Of a stretch of DNA of 64,000 nt, positions 34,310-43,243 are shown piece after piece. The notes under the pieces were generated by a model that saw nothing but the letters and a program-made list of their open reading frames with translations, did not search any database and was not told the origin of the DNA. Positions within the stretch are counted from its first letter, which is position 1, and each line of letters opens with the position of its first letter. The DNA lies in contig NZ_JAVLVT010000001.1 of NCBI RefSeq assembly GCF_031628175.1, forward strand, positions 496,001-560,000. Direction: 5' to 3'. The translations under genes were made by a program, and so were the position numbers. The DNA is from Lipingzhangella_A rawalii. Lineage in GTDB: Bacteria > Actinomycetota > Actinomycetes > Streptosporangiales > Streptosporangiaceae.

Positions 34310-35659
34310 TCAGGGAATCCGACGTGCCCCCCACGACGACACCACGTGCAGCAGCCACTCCAGGGGGCCACGGCGCAGCACACCCCGCCACAGCGAAGCC
34401 AGTAGCAGCGCACCGACCAGAATGGACACGGCCAGATGGTCGGAAATGACGCCCAGGGGCGTCCCGTCCAGCGCCCCCGTATCGGCCACGTGGATCACCA
34501 GTACGTGCGCGACATACACCGTCAACGCCAGCGCACCCACCGCAGTAATCGGATACAGCACCCAGGACATATACGGCGTGACCAACAGACACAAACCCAA
34601 CACAGCGAGAGCAACCCCGATCACCCCGAGAACCTCGAACGGGGTGCCGCTGTGGGGGGCGGCCACCAGCAACCAGGCCCCCTCGGATGTGGGGAGACCG
34701 AGCCCCGGAAACCCGGTGTGGAGCGCATCTGCCACTCCGGACTCCGTGTAGGCCTGCCCCGTTGCGGGGTTGGTGGAGCCGACGAGACGCCCGGTTCCCC
34801 CCACCGCCCACAACGCCAGAGCCGAAACCCCGTAGGCCGTCACCGCCACAGCGACGCCCACCGCGACCAAGCCCACCTGAACCCGCGGCCGGTGCAGGTC
34901 GAGCCGGCCCACAGCGAGGCCGGCGAGCACGAACGGAAGCCAGGTGATCGCCGGATAGGCCCCGGTGAGCAGAAAATCCACCACCCCCTCGCCGGTGAAG
35001 ACCTGAAGCGGATCCACACCGTTGACCGTGTCCACGACCGACGCCAGCGCAGCACCGTCATCGATCATGCCCCGCAGATAGAACGAGGCCAGCGGCCCCA
35101 CCACAGCCAACACCAGCGCGGCCCCAGCCACCACCTTCCAGCGTTCCTGGAGCAGGGGGACCGCCAGCACAAAGAACACGGCGTAGTAGGAGAGAATCAC
35201 GGACACAGGTGTGTCGAGAAGGGTGAGTGCCACACCGATGGGCAGCACCAGCAACCCGCGAAGGACGACGCGCCACAGTGCCACGCCCCAGGCCGAACCC
35301 GAGGGTGGCTGTGGACCTCCCGACAGCAGTGCAATGGACACACCGGCCAGAACCGCGAACAGACCGGCGGCCCGCCCCGCGGTGATGGGGTAGAGGGCGT
35401 TGCTTCCATCAGCCAGGGTCCACCCCAACCCAACATGCACCACGAACATGCCCAGCACGGCCAGACCCCGCGCCGCGTCGACGCCCACCAGCCGGGGGGA
35501 GAGCCGGGCGGACGGGGCGGTGTCGTGCACGGAATGTGGGGGAGAGGCGACGCTGTTCGCGGCCCCGTTGGGGGCCAGCGCTGGTGGCGGCGCGGCCTGG
35601 GCTGGAGACGAGGACGCGGCGGCACGGCCGTTGTCGGAGTAGTTCACGCGTGGGGCCAC
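34310..35659 (-). CDS. membrane protein of the DUF418 / heparan-alpha-glucosaminide acetyltransferase-like type
   Basis: 449 residues. A disordered Ala/Pro-rich start of about 50 residues precedes a RLVGVDAARGLAVLGMFVVH signature, where the Asp and the membrane His are family-typical, then about ten hydrophobic helices. A late YPITAVGALALTVYVAHVLV segment is also characteristic. This class moves or acylates small molecules across the membrane; activity here is unproven. The GTG start at 35659 is the longest option; a GTG four codons in is possible. Confidence 0.8.
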   Translation of the reverse strand: MAPRVNYSDNGRAAASSSPAQAAPPPALAPNGAANSVASPPHSVHDTAPSARLSPRLVGVDAARGLAVLGMFVVHVGLGWTLADGSNALYPITAGRAAGLFAVLAGVSIALLSGGPQPPSGSAWGVALWRVVLRGLLVLPIGVALTLLDTPVSVILSYYAVFFVLAVPLLQERWKVVAGAALVLAVVGPLASFYLRGMIDDGAALASVVDTVNGVDPLQVFTGEGVVDFLLTGAYPAITWLPFVLAGLAVGRLDLHRPRVQVGLVAVGVAVAVTAYGVSALALWAVGGTGRLVGSTNPATGQAYTESGVADALHTGFPGLGLPTSEGAWLLVAAPHSGTPFEVLGVIGVALAVLGLCLLVTPYMSWVLYPITAVGALALTVYVAHVLVIHVADTGALDGTPLGVISDHLAVSILVGALLLASLWRGVLRRGPLEWLLHVVSSWGARRIP

Positions 35660-36527
35660 ACGTCGATGATCTCGCGATCGTTCCGGTGCGACAGGACATT
35701 TGCTGAAACTGGCCGCTAGTGGCCGGTGTCTACCACAGTGTCAACGATGTGTCGTGGCCGGACGTCCTGCATTGAACACCCGTAACGCCGCGGCTGTGGA
35801 TGATCACGGCGCAGGGGGCGTCGGCCTGTTCGGCCCGGTTGGGGGAGGGGACACCCACACAGCGGCCACACAGCGGCCGTGTGTCTCGGTCACGGTGTGG
35901 CCACCAGGGAATAGGGAGTGTGTGCGGGCGCCCCACGGCTGCACATCCGCACAGCCGTCGTCACCGCGGTCGGACCGAGGGATGTGCGGCAACGATCGGA
36001 GTCCGTGACACGTGGTTTGCTGCATAAAGTACGTTATGCAGCAAACCACACATACCACTCCTTTTGTCTCATATCGGGCGCAGGTCGTACCTCCTGGGCA
36101 GGGGATCCCCGGCACCCAACCCCTCCAGAATCACGCCGCGGGGCTACGGTGCGCGGTCCGCAGGCCGCGGGCGGCCCTGCGTAGTGCATGGAATACCTGG
36201 CCACGACGGGGTAACACCCACCCGTGACGACGGCCAAGCCGGGAAAGCCGAAGGCAGACACACAGGCCCAACAGTCCGGAGCAGCGACACAGGACGACAC
36301 GCGACCACGCGACACAGTGACGCCGTCGCCTCGAAGCCACCTCGAACAGGCTGCTCGGCACAGCGCCATCTACGCCACCGTGGATCTATGTCGAAATCCC
36401 GGCACCACGCGGAAGGCCAGACCGCCGGGCCGATGATCCCCGACAAACCCCTCTCGAATCTCCTTACTTAACATAATGTCTCTTATCATCTTAAGTGGGA
36501 ACGCCCGCCAAGCCCCGCCCACACCGG
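35660..36527. other. non-coding region, 868 bases
   Basis: It lies between two leftward genes. It contains the 16-bp inverted repeat at 36012-36049, a short direct repeat near 35855-35880 (CCACACAGCGG units), and an AT-rich stretch at about 36455-36495. A possible 70-codon frame from a GTG at 36224 is hydrophilic and lacks a clear ribosome site, so I do not call it. The rest shows no gene that I can defend. Confidence 0.55.
36012..36049. repeat. perfect 16-bp inverted repeat with six-base loop
   Basis: GTGGTTTGCTGCATAA, loop AGTACG, then its exact reverse complement. It is AT-rich against a GC-rich background and stands far from any gene: 350 bases beyond the start of the membrane protein and about 480 past the end of the acyltransferase. 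It could be a regulator binding site, a recombination site or an RNA hairpin; there is no T-run for a terminator. Confidence 0.7.
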
Positions 36528-37550
36528 CTACTCCGGCAGGCGCAGCCACCCGGTGCGCACCTGCCAATGCCCCCCGTTACGCAGGTGGTCGATGATGGTG
36601 CGTTCCAGGGTGCTGCGGGGCTCGACCGTGTCCGGATCCACCCGGTGCCGTCGAAACACGAACCGGAACACGTCGGCGTTCCCGTCGGTGCCGTGCGGCA
36701 CCAGGGTGAACCGCCGCTGAAAGGCCAGAATGTTGGACTCGGCCGGCAGGTACGCGGCCAGCTGGGGATCCAACAACCAGGAGGTGCAGGTGGCGACGGG
36801 ATAGTCCGTGGCGAAGTGGGTGGCGAAGAACCCACGGGCCTGACGCAGCGAGTCGGTGACGTGCTGCTCGTCCAGGGGGCCGGTTTCGGGAATGTGCAGC
36901 CGCAGCACAGGCTGGCCCGTGTGGAGATCGCGGGGCAGGTGCGCCTGCTGCTGTGGTGTGTACCAGGTCACCGCCGCCTGGGGGCCCAGCTGGGCCGGCT
37001 CGTACTGCAACCGCCCCAGCTCGAACAGGCCCCCACGAAAATGCAGGGCAATCCAGGTGGCCACCTCCAGGCCACAGCGCCCGAACATCGCCCGGTTCTT
37101 GGCGACATGGCGCCCCACATCGGCCAGGGTCGCCGCGGTGACCGCAGGCGGCACCCCGTGCCGGGCATGCCACTCCCGCAGGGCCGGCACGGCAGCGGCA
37201 AACGCGAACACACTCATGCAGCGCACCCGCGCGTCATCAACCTCGGTGAGCGTGGGCCAGCCACGCCACTGTCCCGTCCCCAGATCCGCAATGATCCGCT
37301 GGTACATCCACTGCAACAGCCAGTGGAACTCCGGGGGCCAGCTTTCGTCCGGCCACAGCGCACACAGTTCCCGTTCGTCCTCGGGCTGCAACGCGAACGG
37401 GGCCAGGGCCGTAGCCGCCTGCTCTGGGGGCGGCAACACAAGCCCACCCCCCACGGAATGGTTCGTGTCGGCCAAAGCCGCCAGTCCGGACAGCCAGGAC
37501 CGATGCTCCTCGGCAAGTCCCAGACTGCGGTGCAGGTGATCGACATCCAT
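36528..37550 (-). CDS. two-domain N-acyltransferase (GNAT-like C-terminal domain)
   Basis: 340 residues, ATG start. It resembles the actinobacterial family with a helical N-terminal acyltransferase domain and a GNAT-fold C-terminal domain. Features are EFHWLLQWMYQRIIADLG, GLEVATWIALHFRGGLFELGRLQYEP in the middle, VLRLHIPETGPL, and a C-terminal CTSWLLDPQLAAYLPAESNI segment. It probably acylates a small amine or a carrier. It is divergent from the AMP-forming ligase with about 120 bases between them, and the two may act on a common acyl group. Confidence 0.7.
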   Translation of the reverse strand: MDVDHLHRSLGLAEEHRSWLSGLAALADTNHSVGGGLVLPPPEQAATALAPFALQPEDERELCALWPDESWPPEFHWLLQWMYQRIIADLGTGQWRGWPTLTEVDDARVRCMSVFAFAAAVPALREWHARHGVPPAVTAATLADVGRHVAKNRAMFGRCGLEVATWIALHFRGGLFELGRLQYEPAQLGPQAAVTWYTPQQQAHLPRDLHTGQPVLRLHIPETGPLDEQHVTDSLRQARGFFATHFATDYPVATCTSWLLDPQLAAYLPAESNILAFQRRFTLVPHGTDGNADVFRFVFRRHRVDPDTVEPRSTLERTIIDHLRNGGHWQVRTGWLRLPE

Positions 37551-37671
37551 GTGCGGTTTCGACTCCGTTCGCTGTGGGCGTGGACTGGCCGGGCGTGACC
37601 AAGCACACCCTGGGCTTAGGGTATGACGAGGACAACTCCGGCATTATCGACGTCGCGGCAAGGGAGCGTCC

Positions 37672-39291
37672 ATGGGCGACCCGGCACAGCAGGTGCGTGA
37701 CTGGCTGGACAGCTACGACACTCCCCACGCGTGTGTCGCCACCCTGCTGTGTGACCGGCATCCACCCGACACCGTGGCCCTCACCGAAGTCGACGCCGAC
37801 ATGCGCACCCGCGACCTCACCTACGGCGAACTCGCGACACGATCGCGCCGCCTGGCGTCCGGACTCGCCGACCTGGGCGTTGGCCCGGGCGTCCGAGTCG
37901 CCACACTCATGAGCACCGGACATGACCTCGTCGTGACCATGCTGGCCATCTGGCGCCTGGGCGCGGTATCCGTTCCCCTGTTCACCGCGCTTGCACCCAG
38001 CGCCATCGCCCACCGGCTGGATCACAGCGCCACCCACGTCGTCGTCTGCGACGCCGAGCACCGCGAGAAGATCACCGCCGCCGGAATCACCGCGACCGAA
38101 ACCCGCATCGTGGTGGCGGCCCGGCAACGCAGCTGCCCCGACGAAGTACTACTCAGCGAACTGGAACAGGCCCCCCGCGCCGAAACCCCACCCGTGGCTG
38201 TGGGCGGAACCGCCCCCTTCATCCTGCTCTACACCCCCGGTCCTGTGGGATACCCCCGCGCTGTCCCCGTTCCGGTGCGGGCCCTGGCAGCGTTCCACGC
38301 CTACCTCGTGTACGGCCTGGATGTCGACGGGGACGACGTCTACTGGAACACGACCGATCCCGGCTGGTCCTATGGACTGTACTTCGGTGTGGTGGCCCCC
38401 CTACTGGCGGGGGCGGGCACCGTGCAGCTACGTGCCGGCTTCGACGCGGAGCTGACCCTGGACGTACTGGCGAGTTTAGGGGTCACCAACCTGGCGGCCG
38501 CCCCGACGGTGTATCGGGCGCTGCGCGCCTCGGTGAAGTCCCTGCCTCCGGAGGTCGCCCCACGGCGTCTTTCCAGTGCCGGAGAACCCCTGACTCCAGA
38601 CGTGGCCGCGTGGGCACAGGATGTGTTCGGAGTCCCGATTCGGGACCACTACGGCCAGCCAGAGCTGGGGATCTGTCTGGGAGCGGGCAATCATCCCGAG
38701 GTGGCCGTGGAGCCCGCGCCAGGCTCAGCGGGCATCCCCCTTCCGGGATGGCGCGTGGGGGTCATCGAACCCGGAACGGAAACCGAGGCGGCTCCCGGCG
38801 ATCTGGGCCAAGTCGCCGTGGACGTGCCCAACAGTCCCCTGGCGTGGTTCACCGGCTATGCCGAGCCGGCCCGGGGGGATGTCACCGCCGTGCAGCGGTT
38901 CAGCCCCTCGGGCCGCTGGTACATCACCGGCGACACCGGGCGTTGCGACACCTCGGGGCAAGTTTATCTGGCCTCACGAGACCACGACGTGATCGTGACA
39001 TCGGGCTATCGGGTGAGCCCCTTCGAGGTGGAGTCGCTGTTGCTGGGGCATCCAGCAGTATTGGAGGCAGCCGTGTACGGGCTGGCCGACGAGATCGCCG
39101 GGCAGCTGGTTGCGGTGAAAGTGGTATTGCAGCAGGGCTGGTCGGCCTCGGTGGAGCTGGAGGAGCAGCTACGTTCGGTGGTGCGGCGCGGAGTTGGTGA
39201 GCACGCCGAACCACGCCAGGTCGACGTCGTGACCCGGCTGCCCCGCAACGCCAGCGGGAAGATTCAGCGTGGTCGAGTCCGGCGCCTGTAG
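37672..39291 (+). CDS. AMP-forming acyl-CoA synthetase/ligase family protein
   Basis: 539 residues, ATG start. ANL-superfamily enzyme that activates a carboxylate as its adenylate and usually forms a thioester. The P-loop (A3) reads LLYTPGPVGYPRAV where YTSGTTGxPK is expected, so the Ser/Thr cluster is lost and the Lys is Arg. Other motifs are normal: DHYGQPELG (A5 region), WYITGDTG (A7), the hinge SRDHDVIVTSGYRVSPFEVE and the C-terminal catalytic Lys in NASGKIQR. It looks closest to acetyl-CoA synthetase-like medium-chain ligases. Activity is likely reduced or specialised. Confidence 0.87.
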   Translation: MGDPAQQVRDWLDSYDTPHACVATLLCDRHPPDTVALTEVDADMRTRDLTYGELATRSRRLASGLADLGVGPGVRVATLMSTGHDLVVTMLAIWRLGAVSVPLFTALAPSAIAHRLDHSATHVVVCDAEHREKITAAGITATETRIVVAARQRSCPDEVLLSELEQAPRAETPPVAVGGTAPFILLYTPGPVGYPRAVPVPVRALAAFHAYLVYGLDVDGDDVYWNTTDPGWSYGLYFGVVAPLLAGAGTVQLRAGFDAELTLDVLASLGVTNLAAAPTVYRALRASVKSLPPEVAPRRLSSAGEPLTPDVAAWAQDVFGVPIRDHYGQPELGICLGAGNHPEVAVEPAPGSAGIPLPGWRVGVIEPGTETEAAPGDLGQVAVDVPNSPLAWFTGYAEPARGDVTAVQRFSPSGRWYITGDTGRCDTSGQVYLASRDHDVIVTSGYRVSPFEVESLLLGHPAVLEAAVYGLADEIAGQLVAVKVVLQQGWSASVELEEQLRSVVRRGVGEHAEPRQVDVVTRLPRNASGKIQRGRVRRL

Positions 39292-39338
39292 GCGCTGCGA
39301 GTAGATGTATGCCAGCAGGGTGCCCTGCACACAGCTGG

Positions 39339-40142
39339 TCAGGCGAGATCTTCGGGGCTCTGCGCGGGGGTGGGCATCTGGGTGATGTCGTGGTCGTCGA
39401 GGGGAACCTCGGGTACAGAGTCGGGCTCCTCTCCCCCGTCCTCCTCGTCCACACCGTTGTCCTCGTCGTCTGGGGACTCGGGTGCGGGCTGTGGGCTGGG
39501 TGCCGGCACCGTTTCCACGGCCGGGTCGGGACGCAGGGAACTGAGGGCGAGATACACCGGAACCAACACGGTGATCAGCAAGAGCAGCATGGCGACAAGC
39601 CCCAGGACCACACCCGGGTGGGGGCGGTGGGTGGCCGGTGGTGCCCCCGGGGCAGGGCGGGAATCCCAGCGGTGGGGGGCGGCGGCCTGGTCGGACGCGG
39701 TCCAGTGTGGGGTGTAGGTGGGCCCCGCAGGGACTGTGACCTCGTCGACCTCGTCCAGGGCCGCAGCGGTGTCCAAAAGCCGGATCCCCATGGTGGGGCT
39801 GTGAGCCGGCAGGGCCGCCCATGCGGTGGCGGTGCTCCGGGTGCTGGCCGCCAGAATCCGGGGCACACTCGCCTCGGTCGCAGCGGCGGTTACAGCGCTG
39901 GTGAAGCGGGAACGAACGGCAGGGTCAGCAGCTGCACCGGGGTTCAGCATCGCCACGTGGACGCTGTGCCCGCCGGCATCGATGGCGGTATAGACAATAC
40001 CGGCCGGATGGGTCTCCAGCCGGCCCCGAAGTCGATAGGCCCCAAGCTGGCGTGGGTCGGTGTCGGCGAGTGGGGTGGACAGGTGCTCCTCCGGCAGTAT
40101 CAGGATCGGGGCTGTCGCCTGCCGCGCAGCGGGTAGGGTCAC
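39339..40142 (-). CDS. membrane protein with kinase N-lobe-like domain and acidic tail
   Basis: About 267 residues from the GTG at 40142. Residues 32-110 (RQLGAYRLRGRLETHPAGIV, YTAIDAGGHSVHVAML, VPRILAASTRSTATAWAAL) follow the strand pattern of the N-lobe in the pseudokinase at 3592-5370, but the protein stops before any C-lobe. After a linker there is one membrane helix at about 177-202, then a 65-residue Asp/Glu/Pro-rich tail predicted outside the cell. It is divergent from the MoxR operon, 84 bases from the MoxR start. Function unknown; the kinase-lobe reading is my inference. Confidence 0.65.
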   Translation of the reverse strand: MTLPAARQATAPILILPEEHLSTPLADTDPRQLGAYRLRGRLETHPAGIVYTAIDAGGHSVHVAMLNPGAAADPAVRSRFTSAVTAAATEASVPRILAASTRSTATAWAALPAHSPTMGIRLLDTAAALDEVDEVTVPAGPTYTPHWTASDQAAAPHRWDSRPAPGAPPATHRPHPGVVLGLVAMLLLLITVLVPVYLALSSLRPDPAVETVPAPSPQPAPESPDDEDNGVDEEDGGEEPDSVPEVPLDDHDITQMPTPAQSPEDLA

Positions 40143-40226
40143 GGATGCGTGGTTCGGGCCCCAAGGTACCCAAGGCACCGGTGGCGACCCCGGATCCAGG
40201 CGAGGATGTTGCTGGAAGGGACGGCG

Positions 40227-41273
40227 ATGGCAGACGAGGTCCAGCCCGATGACATGAACGCCTCCCCGGAGGCGACCCGCCTGGCGCGTGCCGCATTGCG
40301 TGAGGTCAGTACGGTCATCGTGGGACAGGACAGCATGGTGGAACGCACCATGGTGGCGCTGCTGGCCAAGGGGCACTGCCTACTGGAGGGAGTTCCCGGA
40401 GTGGCCAAGACCCTCGCGGTGGCGACCCTCGCCCAAGTCACAGGCGGAGACTTCCACCGCATCCAGTTCACCCCGGACCTGGTCCCCTCCGACATCGTCG
40501 GTACCCGGATCTACCACCCCTCCACCGAGCGCTTCGATGTGGAGCTCGGCCCGGTGGTGACCAACTTCGTGCTGGCCGACGAAATCAATCGCGCCCCGGC
40601 CAAGGTGCAGTCGGCCCTGCTGGAAGTGATGGCCGAACGCCAGGTGTCCGTGGGCGGCACCACCTACCCGGTCCCCGACCCCTTCATCGTGATCGCCACC
40701 CAGAATCCCGTCGAATCCGAAGGGGTGTATCCACTTCCGGAGGCCCAGCGTGACCGATTCCTGATGAAGGTCGTGGTCGAGCACCCCACCGCCGAGGAAG
40801 AACTCGAGATTCTGCGCCGGATGAGCCGCGAACCCCCCCAGGCCCACCGAATCCTGGACGCGCTCACTCTGGCCGAATTGCAGGCCGACGCCGAACGGGT
40901 CCAGGTACACCAGCTCATCGCCGACTATGTCGTACGGCTGGTCATGGCCAGCCGCGAACCAGCCACCTACGGACTCCCCGAACTCGACGGCATCATCGAG
41001 ATCGGGGCAAGCCCACGCGCGTCCCTGGGGCTGGTCGCCGCAGCCCGAGCCCTGGCTCTGCTCCGCGGACGCGACTACGTACTGCCCGACGACGTGCGCC
41101 ACCTCGCCAGCGACGTCATGGCCCACCGGCTCGTTTTGACCTTCGACGCGCTGGCCGACGGCGTCACCGCCACCCAGCTGGTGGACCGAATCGTGGCCAC
41201 CGTCCCCGCCCCCCGCGTCATCTGGGACGACCCCCCCACCGCCGGAGACCAGCCCGTCGCGGCCCGCCGCTGA
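40227..41273 (+). CDS. MoxR-family AAA+ ATPase
   Basis: 348 residues from the ATG at 40227, with GGAAGGG before it. MoxR ATPases act as chaperones for protein-complex assembly, often with vWA proteins. Motifs are VIVGQDSMVERTMVALL, Walker A GVPGVAKT, PSDIVGTRIYHP, Walker B FVLADEINRAPAKVQSALLE, sensor 1 VIATQNPVESEG, LPEAQRDRFLMK. First gene of a four-gene operon with a DUF58 protein, a vWA protein and a Nudix protein. Confidence 0.95.
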   Translation: MADEVQPDDMNASPEATRLARAALREVSTVIVGQDSMVERTMVALLAKGHCLLEGVPGVAKTLAVATLAQVTGGDFHRIQFTPDLVPSDIVGTRIYHPSTERFDVELGPVVTNFVLADEINRAPAKVQSALLEVMAERQVSVGGTTYPVPDPFIVIATQNPVESEGVYPLPEAQRDRFLMKVVVEHPTAEEELEILRRMSREPPQAHRILDALTLAELQADAERVQVHQLIADYVVRLVMASREPATYGLPELDGIIEIGASPRASLGLVAAARALALLRGRDYVLPDDVRHLASDVMAHRLVLTFDALADGVTATQLVDRIVATVPAPRVIWDDPPTAGDQPVAARR

Positions 41274-41290
41274 ACCGGAACGACACCCCT

Positions 41291-42274
41291 ATGAGCCCGG
41301 ATATGAGCCCGGATTTCCCCTCCGCTACGCTCCCCCGCAATATGGTGCGCTCCCACCACGCACTGCGCCGCATGGAACTCACCATCACCCGCCGCCTGGA
41401 CGGCCTACTCCACGGCGAACATCTGGGACGCGGCCTGGGCCAGGGCAGCGAGACCGCCGAAGCCCGCGCCTACCAGCCCGGCCAGGACGATGTGCGCCTG
41501 ATGGACTGGGCCCTGACCGCACGCACCACCACCGCCCACGTACGCGACCTGGTCGCCGACCGCGAACTCGAGTCCTGGACCCTGCTCGACCTCTCCCCGA
41601 GCATGAACTTCGGCACCGCCGCCCACACCAAACGCGAGGTGGCCCTCGGCGCCCTGGTCGCCGTCAACGCCCTGACCCAACGCGGCGGCGACCGCCTGGG
41701 CCTGCACGTACTCCACGCCGGCGGCCACGACCGCTACGCCACCCGCTCCGGCCCCCAAGCCGTATTCAACCTGCTCCACCGAGCCCACCGCACCACACAA
41801 CACCCCCCAAACTCCCTCCCACCCCCCACCGACAGCAGCGACACCGACCTGGCCCGCGCCCTCCACGATCTCACCCGCCAACAACGACGCCGCGGCCTAC
41901 GCGTGATCATCTCCGACTTCCTCACCCCCCACACCTGGGAACCGGCCCTGCGCCAACTCACCCAACACCACCAGGTGCTAGCCATTGAAATCCTCGACCC
42001 CCGCGAACTCGACATCCCCAACCTGGGCTGGATCACCCTCCGCGACCCCGAAACCAGGCGCGTACGCGACGTGTACATCTCCGCACACGTCCGCCACACC
42101 TACCGGACCGCCGCCCTACACCACCGCGAAACCACCCACAACGCACTCCGCCGCACCGGCGCCCTACACCTGGTCCTACGCACCGACCGCGACTGGATCC
42201 GCGACATCGCCGCCTTCGTCGCACGCCAGCGCCGAGTGGCACACCTCGCGCACCGCACGGCGCGTGCACGCTAG
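41291..42274 (+). CDS. DUF58-domain protein
   Basis: 327 residues, ATG start, 17 bases after the MoxR stop. DUF58 proteins accompany MoxR and carry a vWA-like fold. Features are HLGRGLGQGSETAEARAYQPGQD, RLMDWALTARTT and DLSPSMNFG, where the DxSxS-like metal site is visible. A later VIISDFLTP segment completes the usual pattern. No membrane helix, unlike many DUF58 proteins, so it is probably cytoplasmic and handled by the MoxR ATPase. Confidence 0.92.
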   Translation: MSPDMSPDFPSATLPRNMVRSHHALRRMELTITRRLDGLLHGEHLGRGLGQGSETAEARAYQPGQDDVRLMDWALTARTTTAHVRDLVADRELESWTLLDLSPSMNFGTAAHTKREVALGALVAVNALTQRGGDRLGLHVLHAGGHDRYATRSGPQAVFNLLHRAHRTTQHPPNSLPPPTDSSDTDLARALHDLTRQQRRRGLRVIISDFLTPHTWEPALRQLTQHHQVLAIEILDPRELDIPNLGWITLRDPETRRVRDVYISAHVRHTYRTAALHHRETTHNALRRTGALHLVLRTDRDWIRDIAAFVARQRRVAHLAHRTARAR

Positions 42275-42286
42275 GAGGGATGCCCC

Positions 42287-43243
42287 ATGTCGTTCCTTGC
42301 CGCAGGCTGGCTGTGGCTGCTGGTACTACCAGCAGCACTCACGGCCGCCTACGTACTCCTCCAAGGCCGCCGACGCCGCTATGCCGCCCAGTTCACCAAC
42401 CTCTCCCTCCTCGAACAAGTGGCACCCCACCGCCCCGGATGGCGCCGTCACCTCACCGCCGCCCTCTTCGGCCTCACCTGCATCACCCTGATCCTCGGGC
42501 TAGCCCGCCCCGTCATGGACGTCGATGTACCACGAGAACGCGCCACCATCATGATCGCCATCGACGTATCCCCATCCATGGCCGCCGCCGACGTCCCTCC
42601 CGACCGCTTCACCGCCGCCCAGGACGCCGCCACCCACTTCGTCAACACCCTCCCCGACCGCTTCAACGTCGGCCTCGTCGCCTTCTCCGCCACCGCCACC
42701 GTGGTCGCCTCCCCCACACAAGATCACCAGGCCATCATCGACTCCGTGGACGGTCTACGCATGTCCCCGGGCACCGCCATCGGCGAAGCCGTATTCGCCT
42801 CCCTCCAATCCATCGACTCTTTCGACGCCGAAACCACCACCAACCCCGACGACGCCCCACCCGCCGCCATCGTCCTGCTCAGCGACGGCGAGAACAACAG
42901 CGGCCGCCCGGTTCCCCTGGCCGCCGACGCCGCACACACCGCCGACGTCCCCGTATCCACCATCGCCTTCGGCACCGGCGCCAGCCTGATCGAACTCGAC
43001 GGCCAACTGGTCGAAGCCGACATCGACAAAGACGAACTTCGGGGATTAGCCGCCGACACCGGGGGTAACTTCTACGAAGCCGAGTCCGAAATCGAGCTCG
43101 AAGAGGTGTATGACGACGTGGGTAGCGCCCTCGGATCAGAAACCGTCCGCCAGGAAATCGTCACTCGATTCGTCGCCGCCGCACTGGTACTCGCCCTGGC
43201 CACCGCGGTCGCCTCCCTAGCCTGGTTCTCCCGCCTCCCATGA
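42287..43243 (+). CDS. vWA-domain membrane protein (BatA-like)
   Basis: 318 residues, ATG start, 12 bases after the DUF58 gene. Two membrane helices near the N-terminus (WLWLLVLPAALTAAYVLL; LTAALFGLTCITLILGLA), then a vWA domain with a complete MIDAS: IAIDVSPSMAA (DxSxS), GTAIGEA (Thr) and VLLSDGENNS (Asp). One C-terminal helix (VAAALVLALATAVASLAWF). This matches the BatA/YfbK-type partners of MoxR. The metal site should bind a protein ligand outside or at the membrane. Stop overlaps the next start (ATGA). Confidence 0.93.
   Translation: MSFLAAGWLWLLVLPAALTAAYVLLQGRRRRYAAQFTNLSLLEQVAPHRPGWRRHLTAALFGLTCITLILGLARPVMDVDVPRERATIMIAIDVSPSMAAADVPPDRFTAAQDAATHFVNTLPDRFNVGLVAFSATATVVASPTQDHQAIIDSVDGLRMSPGTAIGEAVFASLQSIDSFDAETTTNPDDAPPAAIVLLSDGENNSGRPVPLAADAAHTADVPVSTIAFGTGASLIELDGQLVEADIDKDELRGLAADTGGNFYEAESEIELEEVYDDVGSALGSETVRQEIVTRFVAAALVLALATAVASLAWFSRLP

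Noticed and set aside
36224..36436. Possible 70-codon gene in the long non-coding gap
   Set aside because: No ribosome site, no family likeness, composition like a random frame.
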